Positions 1 to 5,637 of a DNA stretch of 5,673 nt are shown here, one piece after another. Both the position numbers and the translations under genes were made by a program. Within the stretch, counting starts at the first letter, position 1. Every line of letters begins with the position of its first letter. The DNA is from an uncultured Sutterella sp. (GTDB taxonomy: Bacteria > Pseudomonadota > Gammaproteobacteria > Burkholderiales > Burkholderiaceae_F). The stretch is from positions 1 to 5,673 of the forward strand of contig CAKQON010000089.1 of NCBI GenBank assembly GCA_934255515.1, read 5' to 3'. Below the pieces are notes generated by a model. It searched no databases, was not told the origin of the DNA, and worked only from the letters and a program-made list of their open reading frames with translations.

Positions 1-44
1 CGGCGAAGACTGGTTTCAAGGTCTGAAAACGAAAGCTGTTCCAT
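1..44 (-). CDS. Divergent gene, N-terminal fragment (possible LysR-type regulator)
   Basis: On the minus strand an ATG at 44-42 opens a frame that runs off the window edge and reads MEQLSFSDLETSLR. An AGAGG ribosome binding site lies about six bases upstream of this ATG. The motif 'L.FSDLETxLR' is the sort of opening seen in LysR-type regulators, where a short lead precedes the first helix of the winged helix-turn-helix, but 14 residues cannot prove a family. The arrangement supports a regulator: the gene is divergent from a transporter/catabolic cluster, and tandem dyads resembling LysR-type binding sites lie between the two. If this is right, it would control the plus-strand cluster and probably itself. 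It could instead be any unrelated gene that starts here. Confidence 0.45.
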   Translation of the reverse strand, partial: MEQLSFSDLETSLR

Positions 45-60
45 CAGAAGCCTCTCGCAA

Positions 61-93
61 ATCTATTCATGATAGATCTATTCAATCATAGAT
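61..93. promoter_or_regulatory. Tandem dyad operator candidate
   Basis: Two inverted repeats abut: ATCTAT-N5-ATAGAT at 61-77 and ATCTAT-N6-ATAGAT at 76-93, sharing two bases. They lie inside a larger dyad with arms GCAAATCTA (57-65) and TAGATTTGC (89-97), whose centre coincides with the palindrome ATAGATCTAT (72-81). Paired dyads between divergent genes, the second touching the promoter, match the recognition-site plus activation-site layout of LysR-type regulators, whose sites often have a T-N11-A core. The protein that binds is inferred only from the neighbouring partial gene. As RNA the outer arms could also form a hairpin, but no T-tract suggests a terminator. Confidence 0.6.
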
Positions 94-109
94 TTGCTAT
101 TTATACAAT
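81..109 (+). promoter_or_regulatory. Candidate promoter for the transport/hydrolase cluster
   Basis: A good -10 hexamer, TACAAT (104-109), lies 17 bases downstream of a poor -35, TTCAAT (81-86). The -35 falls inside the second dyad (76-93), as expected for a promoter that needs an activator bound at or next to -35. Transcription would start near 116, within a ten-base palindrome TAATGCATTA (110-119), leaving a leader of about 130 nt before the first gene. An alternative pairing, TTGCTA (94-99) with CATTAT (115-120), has a 15-base spacer, which is short. Confidence 0.4.
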
Positions 110-197
110 TAATGCATTATCTTTCGATTTGCTCAGAGCATCCCATAGAATCGTTGCCGACAGCCCGCTGTATTGAGAGGCGCGTCCATAATCGTCA

Positions 198-216
198 ATG
201 CGGCTTAAGCCGTCAT
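198..216. other. Palindrome in the 5' leader
   Basis: CGGCTTAAGCCG (201-212) is a perfect 12-base palindrome, extended by ATG before it and a matching CAT two bases after it (one-base bulge). In RNA it could form only a short stem with a TTAA loop. It ends about 16 bases before the purine-rich ribosome binding site of the first gene. The rest of the leader (about 120-197) shows no gene or motif I can recognise. The function is unknown and this may be chance. Confidence 0.2.
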
Positions 217-246
217 AAAACAATAAATCGTGGGAGAAGTCCTCGT

Positions 247-483
247 ATGAATGCCTTTGACAATGCTTTCGAGAGGAAATGGACGATCATTTTCCTTCTT
301 GAATTCTTATTCATCATCATGCCGTTTCCATGGTTCTACGACGTCGAATACACGCCGTGGCTCTATGGCGTGCCCCGTTTCATCTATTGCTGGCTGGCCT
401 ACGGCCTGTTGGTGATCAGTACGATCGCTCTGTGGTGGCGCAGCTGCATGAAGCGTCCCGAATATCAGGAATACGAGGAGTAA
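247..483 (+). CDS. Small two-helix membrane protein preceding a sodium symporter (YhdT/DUF3311-like)
   Basis: The product has 78 residues and two hydrophobic helices, about residues 12-30 and 46-64. They are separated by a short loop containing TPWLYGVPRF, with a charged, Glu-rich tail (EYQEYEE). I chose the ATG at 247 because GGGAGAAG (232-239) precedes it at good spacing; the frame is open further upstream, but that translation (from about 94) is Cys/Arg-rich and unlike a membrane protein. Small proteins of this shape, with a 'G-[FVI]-P-[RF]' motif between the helices, are often encoded just before SSS-family symporters, such as YhdT before PanF in E. coli or DUF3311 proteins elsewhere. By that analogy it probably acts with the symporter in the inner membrane; the biochemical role of such partners is not settled. 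Its stop lies six bases before the symporter start. Confidence 0.75.
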   Translation: MNAFDNAFERKWTIIFLLEFLFIIMPFPWFYDVEYTPWLYGVPRFIYCWLAYGLLVISTIALWWRSCMKRPEYQEYEE

Positions 484-489
484 CGCATC

Positions 490-1983
490 ATGCAGTACCA
501 GGTTGAAACCTCCACCGTCCCCTTTCTGATCGTCACGATCAGCTATCTTGCAGTTCTCGGCTTCATCGGGTGGTGGGGTAATCGCAAGAACCGCAATCTG
601 CAGGACTTCTTCACGATGTCGGGCTCCGCGGGCGCGGTGCTCTCGGGTCTGGCCTACTTCTCCACGCAGTACTCGATGTCGACCTTCATGGGCGTGCCGG
701 GCTCGATCTATCACGTCGGCTACGCGGGCATGAGCGTCTCGGTGCCGGGCATCGCCTTCTCGATGGTGATTCCGGCGCTTCTGGTCGGCCGCCGTCTCAT
801 CAAGCTGGGCCATCGCTATCAGATGCTCACCATGGCGGACTATCTTGCCGACCGCTATGAATCGACTGCGATCCGCGGCCTTCTCGCCGTGCTGATGCTG
901 ATCTTCCTCGTGCCCATGATGGGCGCTCAGACGATCGGCGCGGGCGTGATCTTTACGACCTACACCGGCGCTCCCCAGTGGGTGGGCATCGTCGTGATGG
1001 GCGTCACCGTGATTCTCTACTGCATGGCCGGCGGCATCCGCTCGGTCATGATGACCGACGTCATTCAGGGCGTGCTGATGGTGGTCACCGCCGTGACGAC
1101 GTTCTTCGTGTCCCTCAAGCTCGGCGGCGGCCTCGAAGTCATCAACGCCAAGCTTTCCGCCGTCGACCCGAACTACGTCAAGTTCCCGGGCCACAACAAC
1201 TCCTATCCGTGGCAGAACTACGCCTCGATGATCGTGATGTGGTCCTTCTTCTGCATCGGCCAGCCGCATCTCTTCACGAAGTTCTTCACGATGAAGAACT
1301 ACTCGACGATGTTCAAGGCCGTGCTTCTCGGCACGCTCGGCATGTGGTTCTCCGCCAGCTTCATCGAATGGTGCGGCGTGACGGGCGCTGCCAGCTTCCC
1401 GGGCATCCAGGGCAAGGAAAGCGACTTCATCGTTCCGCTCATCCTTCAGGAAGGCCTGCCTCCGATAGTCTCCGCCCTGATGGTGGCCGGCATCTTCTCG
1501 GCCGGCATGTCGACGATCAGCTCGCTGCTGCTGACGTCCACCTCCGCCGTCTCCCGCGACCTTTACCAGCGCATCCTCAAGCGTGACGCAACCGACGAAG
1601 ACACGCTCAAGTTGTCCCGCGTCGTGACCGTGGTGCTCGGCATCATCGCGATCGGCATCGGCATTCTGAAGCCGGGCTCGATCTTTACGATCATTCTGTT
1701 CGCGTTCGGCGGCCTGGGCATCTGGGCGGCTCCGATCATCTGCGGCATGTACTGGAAGCGCACGACGACCACCGCCGTCTTCACCTCCGTGATCCTCGGC
1801 GAAATCTTCTACTTCCTGCTTCTGACGCAGTTCAAGTCGCTCTCCTTCGGCTTCAACCCGCTCATCGTTGCCTGGATCGTCACCATGGTGATCCTCATCG
1901 GCGTGAGCCTCTTTACGAAGCCCGTGTCGGCTGAAACCATCCGCCGCCACTTCGACGATCTGGACAAGCCCGTCAAGGCGTAA
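490..1983 (+). CDS. Sodium:solute symporter (SSS family, PanF-like)
   Basis: This 497-residue inner-membrane protein has about 13 hydrophobic helices and the usual SSS length. The first-helix region STQYSMSTFMGVPGS (residues 58-72) matches the family's broken helix (PanF has a similar SSFIGGPG). CMAGGIRSVMMTDVIQG (about 178-194) is the conserved GG-R-x-V-x-x-T-D-x-x-Q block. GIFSAGMSTISS (about 334-345) holds Ser341-Thr342, aligning with the Ser/Thr pair that binds Na+ in PutP. SRDLYQ (about 355-360) follows, as is usual. GAGGAG (475-480) before the ATG at 490 is a clear ribosome binding site. It resembles PanF more than PutP or the sugar carriers, but family similarity does not fix the substrate; two hydrolases downstream suggest an amide- or peptide-like compound rather than pantothenate. 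Codon use is very biased, consistent with strong expression. Confidence 0.93.
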   Translation: MQYQVETSTVPFLIVTISYLAVLGFIGWWGNRKNRNLQDFFTMSGSAGAVLSGLAYFSTQYSMSTFMGVPGSIYHVGYAGMSVSVPGIAFSMVIPALLVGRRLIKLGHRYQMLTMADYLADRYESTAIRGLLAVLMLIFLVPMMGAQTIGAGVIFTTYTGAPQWVGIVVMGVTVILYCMAGGIRSVMMTDVIQGVLMVVTAVTTFFVSLKLGGGLEVINAKLSAVDPNYVKFPGHNNSYPWQNYASMIVMWSFFCIGQPHLFTKFFTMKNYSTMFKAVLLGTLGMWFSASFIEWCGVTGAASFPGIQGKESDFIVPLILQEGLPPIVSALMVAGIFSAGMSTISSLLLTSTSAVSRDLYQRILKRDATDEDTLKLSRVVTVVLGIIAIGIGILKPGSIFTIILFAFGGLGIWAAPIICGMYWKRTTTTAVFTSVILGEIFYFLLLTQFKSLSFGFNPLIVAWIVTMVILIGVSLFTKPVSAETIRRHFDDLDKPVKA

Positions 1984-2009
1984 TTCAAGCACAAGCGACT
2001 GAGAACTAC

Positions 2010-2055
2010 GGCGCGCCGAGCCGGCTTTCCCGCAGGGGAGAGCCGGCGGCGCGCC
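2010..2055 (+). other. Long GC-rich hairpin between symporter and amidohydrolase genes
   Basis: GGCGCGCCG (2010-2018) pairs with CGGCGCGCC (2047-2055). After a two-base bulge (AG, 2019-2020), CCGGCTTTCCC (2021-2031) pairs with GGGAGAGCCGG (2036-2046) through one G-T wobble, closing on a GCAG loop. This gives about 20 base pairs. The right arm is followed by TTCTGATAAAGG, not a run of T, so it is a poor intrinsic terminator. It could attenuate transcription, or act as an RNA-processing or stability element that sets symporter mRNA apart from hydrolase mRNA. It ends just upstream of the AAAGGA ribosome binding site of the next gene. Confidence 0.6.
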
Positions 2056-2076
2056 TTCTGATAAAGGACAATCATC

Positions 2077-2856
2077 ATGCAGCTTGCACATCTCAACTGG
2101 CAGGAGGCCGAAAAGGTTCTTGCCGATCCTGAAACTCTCGTCGTCATTCCCGTCGGCTCAACCGAACAGCACGGCTCCGTGGGCCCGCTTGGCACCGACT
2201 GGCTCATCCCGCAGGAGTTCTGCCGCCGTCTCGACGGCCGCATGGAAAAGCTCCTCATCGCGCCCGTCATTCCGTTCGGCGTCGCGACGCATCACATCAA
2301 CTTCCCCGGCACGATCGACATCGGCCTTGAAACGATGATCAAGGTGATGGGCGCCGTCTTCGAATCCCTCTACAGGCACGGCGCAAGGCGCTTCGCCGTC
2401 ATCAACGGCCACGGCGGCAACGATCCTGCAATCGAAAAGGGCGCGCTCGAGATGTATCGCAGGGGCTGCCAGGTGACGCTCGTCAACTGGTGGAGCATTG
2501 CGCCCCAGCTCAACCCCGACTGGCCCACGGGTCATGGCGACGCTCAGGAGGCTGCGGCCGTCATGGCCTTTGCGCCCGAGCTCGTCAAGTCCGAATGGCT
2601 TGTCGACAACGTCGTCACGCCGCCTTCCGCGGACTTCAAGCAGCTCCACATCAACACGGTTCTCTTTGAGGGCGCGCGCGTCAAGGTGATCCGCGAAATC
2701 CGTGACACCGTCAACACGGGCGGTCTCGGCGGCCTTGAGTCCAAGTTCGCCACGCGCGAATGGGGCGTCGCCATGATGGACGGCGTCACCGACTGGATGG
2801 TCCGCTATCTCGAAGCCTTCCGCAAAATCGATCTCCCTAAGAAGCATTGGGACTGA
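2077..2856 (+). CDS. Creatininase-superfamily metal-dependent amidohydrolase
   Basis: The product has 259 residues, the normal length for the family. PVGSTEQHG (25-33) and GTD (39-41) supply Glu30, His32 and Asp41, aligning with creatininase metal ligands Glu34, His36 and Asp45. HHINFPGT is the next conserved block, and NGHGGN (110-115) supplies His112. True creatininase has NGHYEN here, with a ligand Glu; this protein has Gly and probably uses Glu158 in GHGDAQEAA (152-160), the position of the HAGxxET motif in members such as MftE and ArfB. It should therefore be a cytoplasmic Zn/Mn hydrolase of a cyclic or linear amide, not necessarily creatinine. AAAGGA (2063-2068) is its ribosome binding site. 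There is no signal peptide. It is followed after four bases by the M28-like gene, so the two are probably translated together. Confidence 0.9.
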   Translation: MQLAHLNWQEAEKVLADPETLVVIPVGSTEQHGSVGPLGTDWLIPQEFCRRLDGRMEKLLIAPVIPFGVATHHINFPGTIDIGLETMIKVMGAVFESLYRHGARRFAVINGHGGNDPAIEKGALEMYRRGCQVTLVNWWSIAPQLNPDWPTGHGDAQEAAAVMAFAPELVKSEWLVDNVVTPPSADFKQLHINTVLFEGARVKVIREIRDTVNTGGLGGLESKFATREWGVAMMDGVTDWMVRYLEAFRKIDLPKKHWD

Positions 2857-2860
2857 CCTT

Positions 2861-4534
2861 ATGGCCTACGAAGACATTCTTGCCGCCGTGGATGCAGGGC
2901 GGCTCATGGATTGCGTTCGCGCGATCTGCACGGGCGAGCGTCTTTCGAACGAGGCCGAAGTCCGTGCCTTTGACGTTCTGGAAAAGCTCTTCACGGACGC
3001 GGGCTGCCGCGTGACGCGCGAGGCGCTTCCAGGCTACGTCAGCACGCCCGAAGGCGCATCGTTCGAGGTGGGCGGCATTGCTTACGAAGTGCTGACTCAC
3101 CCCATGACGCCTTCCGCAGAGGGTCTTGAGACGGATCTCGTCTATGTGCCGGTTGACCGGATCGGATCGGCGTCCGCCGAGGAGGTCTCCGGCAGGATCG
3201 TTCTCACGGACGGCCTGGCAATGGAGCCCGTCGTGCGTGCCCTTGAAGGAAAGGGCGCGGCTGCGGTCGTCTTCATCACGGGTGAAGAGACTCACAACAT
3301 GATCGTCTCCCGCGTCTGGGGCTCGCCCACGCCCGAAACGCTCGGCGACTACGTCGGCATTCCGGTCGCCAGCCTTTCGTTCGGCGACGGCTCCCGCATT
3401 CGCGGGCGTCTTGCCGATGCGGGCGGCCGCCTTCCGGCAAAGCTTTCGACCTGCGTCCGCAACCGATGGACGGACATTCCCGTCATTGCCGCCGACATTC
3501 CCGGTCCCGACAAGGACTTCGTGATGATGACGGGCCATGTCGACAGCTGGGGTCTCGGCGCGCTCGACAATGCGTCGGGCAACGCCTGCGCCGTCGAGCT
3601 CGCGCGCATTTTTGCGCCTCTTGCGGGCCGGATGCGCAGGGGCGTTCGCTTCGTCCTCTGGTCCGGCCATTCCCACGGCCGCTATGCGGGTTCGACCGCA
3701 TACTGCGACGCCCACTTTGAGGAGCTTCAGCAGCATTGTCTTCTCAACGTCAATGCCGACTGCCTGGGCGGCAGGGGCGCTACCGTCATGACCGAATCTC
3801 CGGCCATGGCCTCGACGCGCGATCTTGCCCGCACGGCGCTTCGCGAAGCGGCCGGCGTGACCGACTGGCGCGGCTGCCGGTACACGCGCAGCTGCGACCA
3901 GAGCTTCTGGGGCCCGGGCGTTCCGACCGTCTTCTCCCAGGTTTCCGAACAGCCGCCCTTCAAGGGCGCTGCGGCGGACGCCTTCGGCAAGATGTTCGGC
4001 AACGGCCGCTCCGGCGGCTTCGGCGCCTGGTGGCATACGAAGAGCGATACGCCCGACAAGCTCGATCCCGAAAACCTTGCTCGTGACGTGCGCGTCTTTG
4101 CCTCCGTTCTGGCCCATGTGCTCCTGGACGAAGTCTTCCCCGTCGATGCCCGAGCCGAGGTGCTCGAACTCAGGGAGCAGATCGAGGCTTGGCAGAAGAA
4201 GGCGGGCGGCGAGCTTGACCTTTCCGAGACCGTCGAACGCCTCGGCCGTCTGGCGGAGGCGCTCGACGCTGCACGCCTTTCGGACGATCCGGCTCGCTTT
4301 GCAAGGCGCTCGCACCGCGTGCTCAACGCGATCATTCCGCTCGGCTATGTCGAAGGCTCGATCTTCTCGCATGACGAGGCGCTTCGCGCGCCGGCCGTGC
4401 CGATGCTCAGGCTGATCGACGATCTTCCGTCTTTGCCGGCGCATGATCGCAATGCTGCGCTCGTGAAGCTTCGCCGCGTTGCGAACAGACTGAAGATCGG
4501 CGCCGCTCGGGCGCTTGAGGAAGCCTGCGCTTGA
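2861..4534 (+). CDS. M28-like metallopeptidase with PA-type insert and altered active-site motif
   Basis: The product has 557 residues and no signal peptide, so it is cytoplasmic. A short N-terminal part (1-55) precedes a PA-like region (about 90-200; VSGRIVLTDG at 109-118, then GKGAAAVVFITGE). The M28 zinc-peptidase core (205-415) and a helical C-terminal domain (about 430-557) resembling the dimerisation region of glutamate carboxypeptidase II-type enzymes follow. M28 ligands visible are His226 with Asp228 (GHVDSW), Asp236 (ALDNASG), Asp300 (NVNADCLGG) and His392 (WWHTKSDTPD). The expected W-x-[AG]-E-E-x-G-L-x-G-S motif, carrying the catalytic base and a zinc ligand, is instead WSGHSHGRYAGS (267-278). 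The enzyme may use His270 or His272 as replacement ligands, or have a different chemistry. The start is four bases after the previous stop with only a weak GGGA upstream, suggesting coupled translation. It probably acts after or beside the amidohydrolase on the imported substrate. Confidence 0.87.
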   Translation: MAYEDILAAVDAGRLMDCVRAICTGERLSNEAEVRAFDVLEKLFTDAGCRVTREALPGYVSTPEGASFEVGGIAYEVLTHPMTPSAEGLETDLVYVPVDRIGSASAEEVSGRIVLTDGLAMEPVVRALEGKGAAAVVFITGEETHNMIVSRVWGSPTPETLGDYVGIPVASLSFGDGSRIRGRLADAGGRLPAKLSTCVRNRWTDIPVIAADIPGPDKDFVMMTGHVDSWGLGALDNASGNACAVELARIFAPLAGRMRRGVRFVLWSGHSHGRYAGSTAYCDAHFEELQQHCLLNVNADCLGGRGATVMTESPAMASTRDLARTALREAAGVTDWRGCRYTRSCDQSFWGPGVPTVFSQVSEQPPFKGAAADAFGKMFGNGRSGGFGAWWHTKSDTPDKLDPENLARDVRVFASVLAHVLLDEVFPVDARAEVLELREQIEAWQKKAGGELDLSETVERLGRLAEALDAARLSDDPARFARRSHRVLNAIIPLGYVEGSIFSHDEALRAPAVPMLRLIDDLPSLPAHDRNAALVKLRRVANRLKIGAARALEEACA

Positions 4535-4561
4535 CGAACGCGAAATAGGCAAATGATCAAA

Positions 4562-4595
4562 GAAGGACCGGATGTCCGATGACTTCCGGCCCTTT
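4562..4595 (+). terminator. Terminator-like hairpin after the M28 gene
   Basis: GAAGGACCGGA (4562-4572) pairs with TCCGGCCCTTT (4585-4595) around a 12-base loop, with one A/C mismatch and one terminal wobble. The T-run is only CCTTTG. It starts 27 bases after the M28 stop codon and plausibly ends the cluster's transcript. The short T-tract may reflect disruption by the group II intron that begins at 4599. Confidence 0.55.
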
Positions 4596-4598
4596 GCA

Positions 4599-4772
4599 GT
4601 GCGCCCGGCATGGGCGATTTCTATAGGGTGAAAGTCCCGATGAGCAGGAGGTAGTGCCAGGCTCACAGCCAGAGGCAAGGGTGTCCGTCGCGAGGCGGAA
4701 TCTGAAAGAAGCCCGAGGCAAACCACTGACCTGACGTACAGAAACTTCATCAGGCGCATGAGAGGGGATAAG
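4599..4772 (+). mobile_element. Truncated 5' end of a group II intron (class C-like)
   Basis: The sequence begins with the group II 5' signature GTGCG (4599-4603). A hairpin GCCC/GGGC follows (4603-4606 with 4612-4615), then GGGTGAAAGTCCC (4626-4638), GGGTGTCC (4679-4686) and GGAATCTGAA (4697-4706). An ACAGAAACTTCAT block and GGATAAG mark the later part of domain I. From memory this order and wording closely match class IIC introns such as that of Oceanobacillus iheyensis. Class C introns insert just after terminator hairpins, exactly the position here. About 174 nt remain: the rest of domain I, domains II-VI and the reverse transcriptase are absent, so it cannot splice or move unaided. The right end (about 4772) is where similarity appears to stop and is approximate. 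Confidence 0.8.
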
Positions 4773-4782
4773 GAATAGTAAA

Positions 4783-4798
4783 TAAATAAACTTATTTA
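4783..4798. repeat. AT-only inverted repeat
   Basis: TAAATAA (4783-4789) and TTATTTA (4792-4798) are perfect inverted arms around AC. The repeat lies at the junction between the intron fragment and the next block and overlaps the stop codon of the minus-strand remnant. It is strikingly AT-rich beside GC-rich neighbours. It could be the weak terminator of a lost gene, or a site that favours recombination. Confidence 0.4.
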
Positions 4799-4890
4799 GT
4801 TGCCCTTCCTGAACTCGCGGATGATGTAGTTCCAGTTCCCGAAGTCACCTACGGGTTCCAAGAGTATCCGGTCAAATTCCTCGTCCGTTA
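4796..4890 (-). pseudogene. Possible C-terminal remnant of a lost gene
   Basis: Read on the minus strand, 4890 to 4796 encodes about 31 residues ending at TAA. They include EEFDRILLEPVGDFGNW followed by YIIREFRKGN. The mix of acidic, aromatic and basic residues resembles a natural protein end, unlike the Arg/Ser-rich translations on the antisense of true genes nearby. Further upstream this frame runs antisense to the 207-residue gene and degenerates into such a translation, so any real coding is confined to about 95 bases. I do not recognise the family. With the truncated intron next door, it is plausibly a scrap left by a deletion or rearrangement, but chance is possible. Confidence 0.3.
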
Positions 4891-5513
4891 TGGCCACACA
4901 CGAAGAGGGGGCGCGTCTTGAGGTGAGAATTGCCTTCATCGAACTCGAACTTGAGCGCACGAAGGCCCGCATCGAAATGCTCGCGCATGATGCTGCCCGA
5001 GACATGGATGCAATGCGAAGGCTCAATGATCGTCGCGCCGAACTGCAGCGCATGGCCAATGAGGCTCGCATGACCGAGCGCGAGTATCGTCTGTGCGTCG
5101 AGAATCAGGCAAGGTTCGAGAGCCAGCACGCGGTTGACAAGTCTTCCGACAGCGAGCCTGCACCGTTGTCTTCGAATCCCATCATTGCTCAGCTTCAGCG
5201 TTTTCTGCGCGGAGCGCCGGAGACCGCGGCCGCTGCCGGGGTGCAGGATTCGCAACCGGCTCGTGTTTCCACGAACGCTGTGCGTGAAGCGCTGGCCGCG
5301 AGAAGCGTTGCGCGCAGTGCCGAAGCATTCGCCGGAGGACTTCCAGAGGATCTTCCGGAGGCAAATTCCGTGAACGAAGTTGATTTTGTACTGAGTAGTA
5401 AGAAAGAATACGACGTCTCGGGCATGCCGCCCGATGGACCGCCTGACGATGAAGCACCCTATCGATATGACGATGGCGGCGATCCGGACGCAGATCTCAA
5501 TGCAGGGCTCTGA
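4890..5513 (+). CDS. Hypothetical protein, charged helical N-terminus and acidic tail
   Basis: I do not recognise this 207-residue protein. Residues about 8-80 are rich in Glu, Arg, Ala and Met, with heptad-like spacing (RLEVRIAFIELELERTKARI and onward), and look like a coiled coil. Residues 85-140 are Ser/Pro/Ala-rich and probably flexible. The end (about 175-207) is very acidic and Pro/Gly-rich (PPDGPPDDEAP, DDGGDPDADLNAGL). There is no membrane segment, signal peptide or cysteine-rich motif. The ATG at 4890 is the first available, but no ribosome binding site precedes it and the frame stays open back to 4830 without another ATG. The true N-terminus may therefore have been lost when the upstream region was rearranged. 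Such helical plus acidic layouts occur among plasmid, phage and mobilisation accessory proteins, but this is no evidence of function. Confidence 0.65.
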   Translation: MATHEEGARLEVRIAFIELELERTKARIEMLAHDAARDMDAMRRLNDRRAELQRMANEARMTEREYRLCVENQARFESQHAVDKSSDSEPAPLSSNPIIAQLQRFLRGAPETAAAAGVQDSQPARVSTNAVREALAARSVARSAEAFAGGLPEDLPEANSVNEVDFVLSSKKEYDVSGMPPDGPPDDEAPYRYDDGGDPDADLNAGL

Positions 5514-5521
5514 CGGTTTCG

Positions 5522-5557
5522 GAAGGCGTGCTTCACATGCGCTGCGGCACGTCCTTC
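5522..5557 (+). terminator. Weak hairpin after the hypothetical gene
   Basis: GAAGGCGTGC (5522-5531) pairs with GCACGTCCTTC (5547-5557) with one bulged T, around a 15-base loop. It starts eight bases after the stop codon of the 207-residue gene. It is not followed by a T-run (TATCCTAAGG), so it may be a weak or Rho-assisted end, or simply a chance structure. Confidence 0.35.
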
Positions 5558-5608
5558 TATCCTAAGGAGAAGTAAGAAAACAATATATATGATTTCATAA
5601 GCCTAGTG

Positions 5609-5614
5609 TACAAT
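5609..5614 (+). promoter_or_regulatory. Candidate -10 element upstream of the last gene
   Basis: TACAAT (5609-5614), within TAGTGTACAATGTG, is a good -10 hexamer lying 23 bases before the start codon at 5638. It lies downstream of an unusually AT-rich stretch (5574-5600, with an ATATATAT run). No convincing -35 is seen at 16-18 base spacing. If used, the leader would be about 15 bases. Confidence 0.35.
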
Positions 5615-5637
5615 GTGTTCCAAGAATGGAGCGCATC

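Noticed and set aside
61..93. Possible CRISPR-like or iteron repeats (ATCTATTCA twice)
   Set aside because: There are only two copies, and they are explained as halves of paired inverted repeats. There is no array, no regular spacers and no replication gene nearby.
94..246. Upstream extension of the small membrane protein to a TTG at 94
   Set aside because: The extra 51 residues are Cys/Arg/His-rich, cross the promoter and leader, and lack a ribosome binding site. The ATG at 247 has a good one and gives a normal family length.
490..1983. Naming the symporter panF
   Set aside because: It resembles PanF in motifs and small-protein context, but divergence and two downstream hydrolases make pantothenate specificity unsupported.
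307..2091. Minus-strand open frame of 594 codons spanning the symporter gene
   Set aside because: It is the antisense of a clear SSS transporter. Its translation is a His/Asp/Arg/Glu-rich jumble without domains, and it stays open only because the real gene's third positions are G/C-rich.
2158..2847. Minus-strand 229-codon frame within the amidohydrolase gene
   Set aside because: It is antisense to a gene with intact creatininase-superfamily motifs, and it has no ribosome binding site or recognisable domain.
2837..4759. Minus-strand open frame of 640 codons spanning the M28-like gene and intron fragment
   Set aside because: It is antisense to a gene with recognisable M28 motifs. The Arg/Ala/His-rich translation has no domain sense, and it runs through a non-coding intron fragment, which shows that it is a composition artefact.
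4616..4760. Structured RNA read as a riboswitch or small RNA
   Set aside because: The conserved wording and its order, together with the GTGCG 5' end and terminator-adjacent position, fit group II intron domain I better than any riboswitch class I know.
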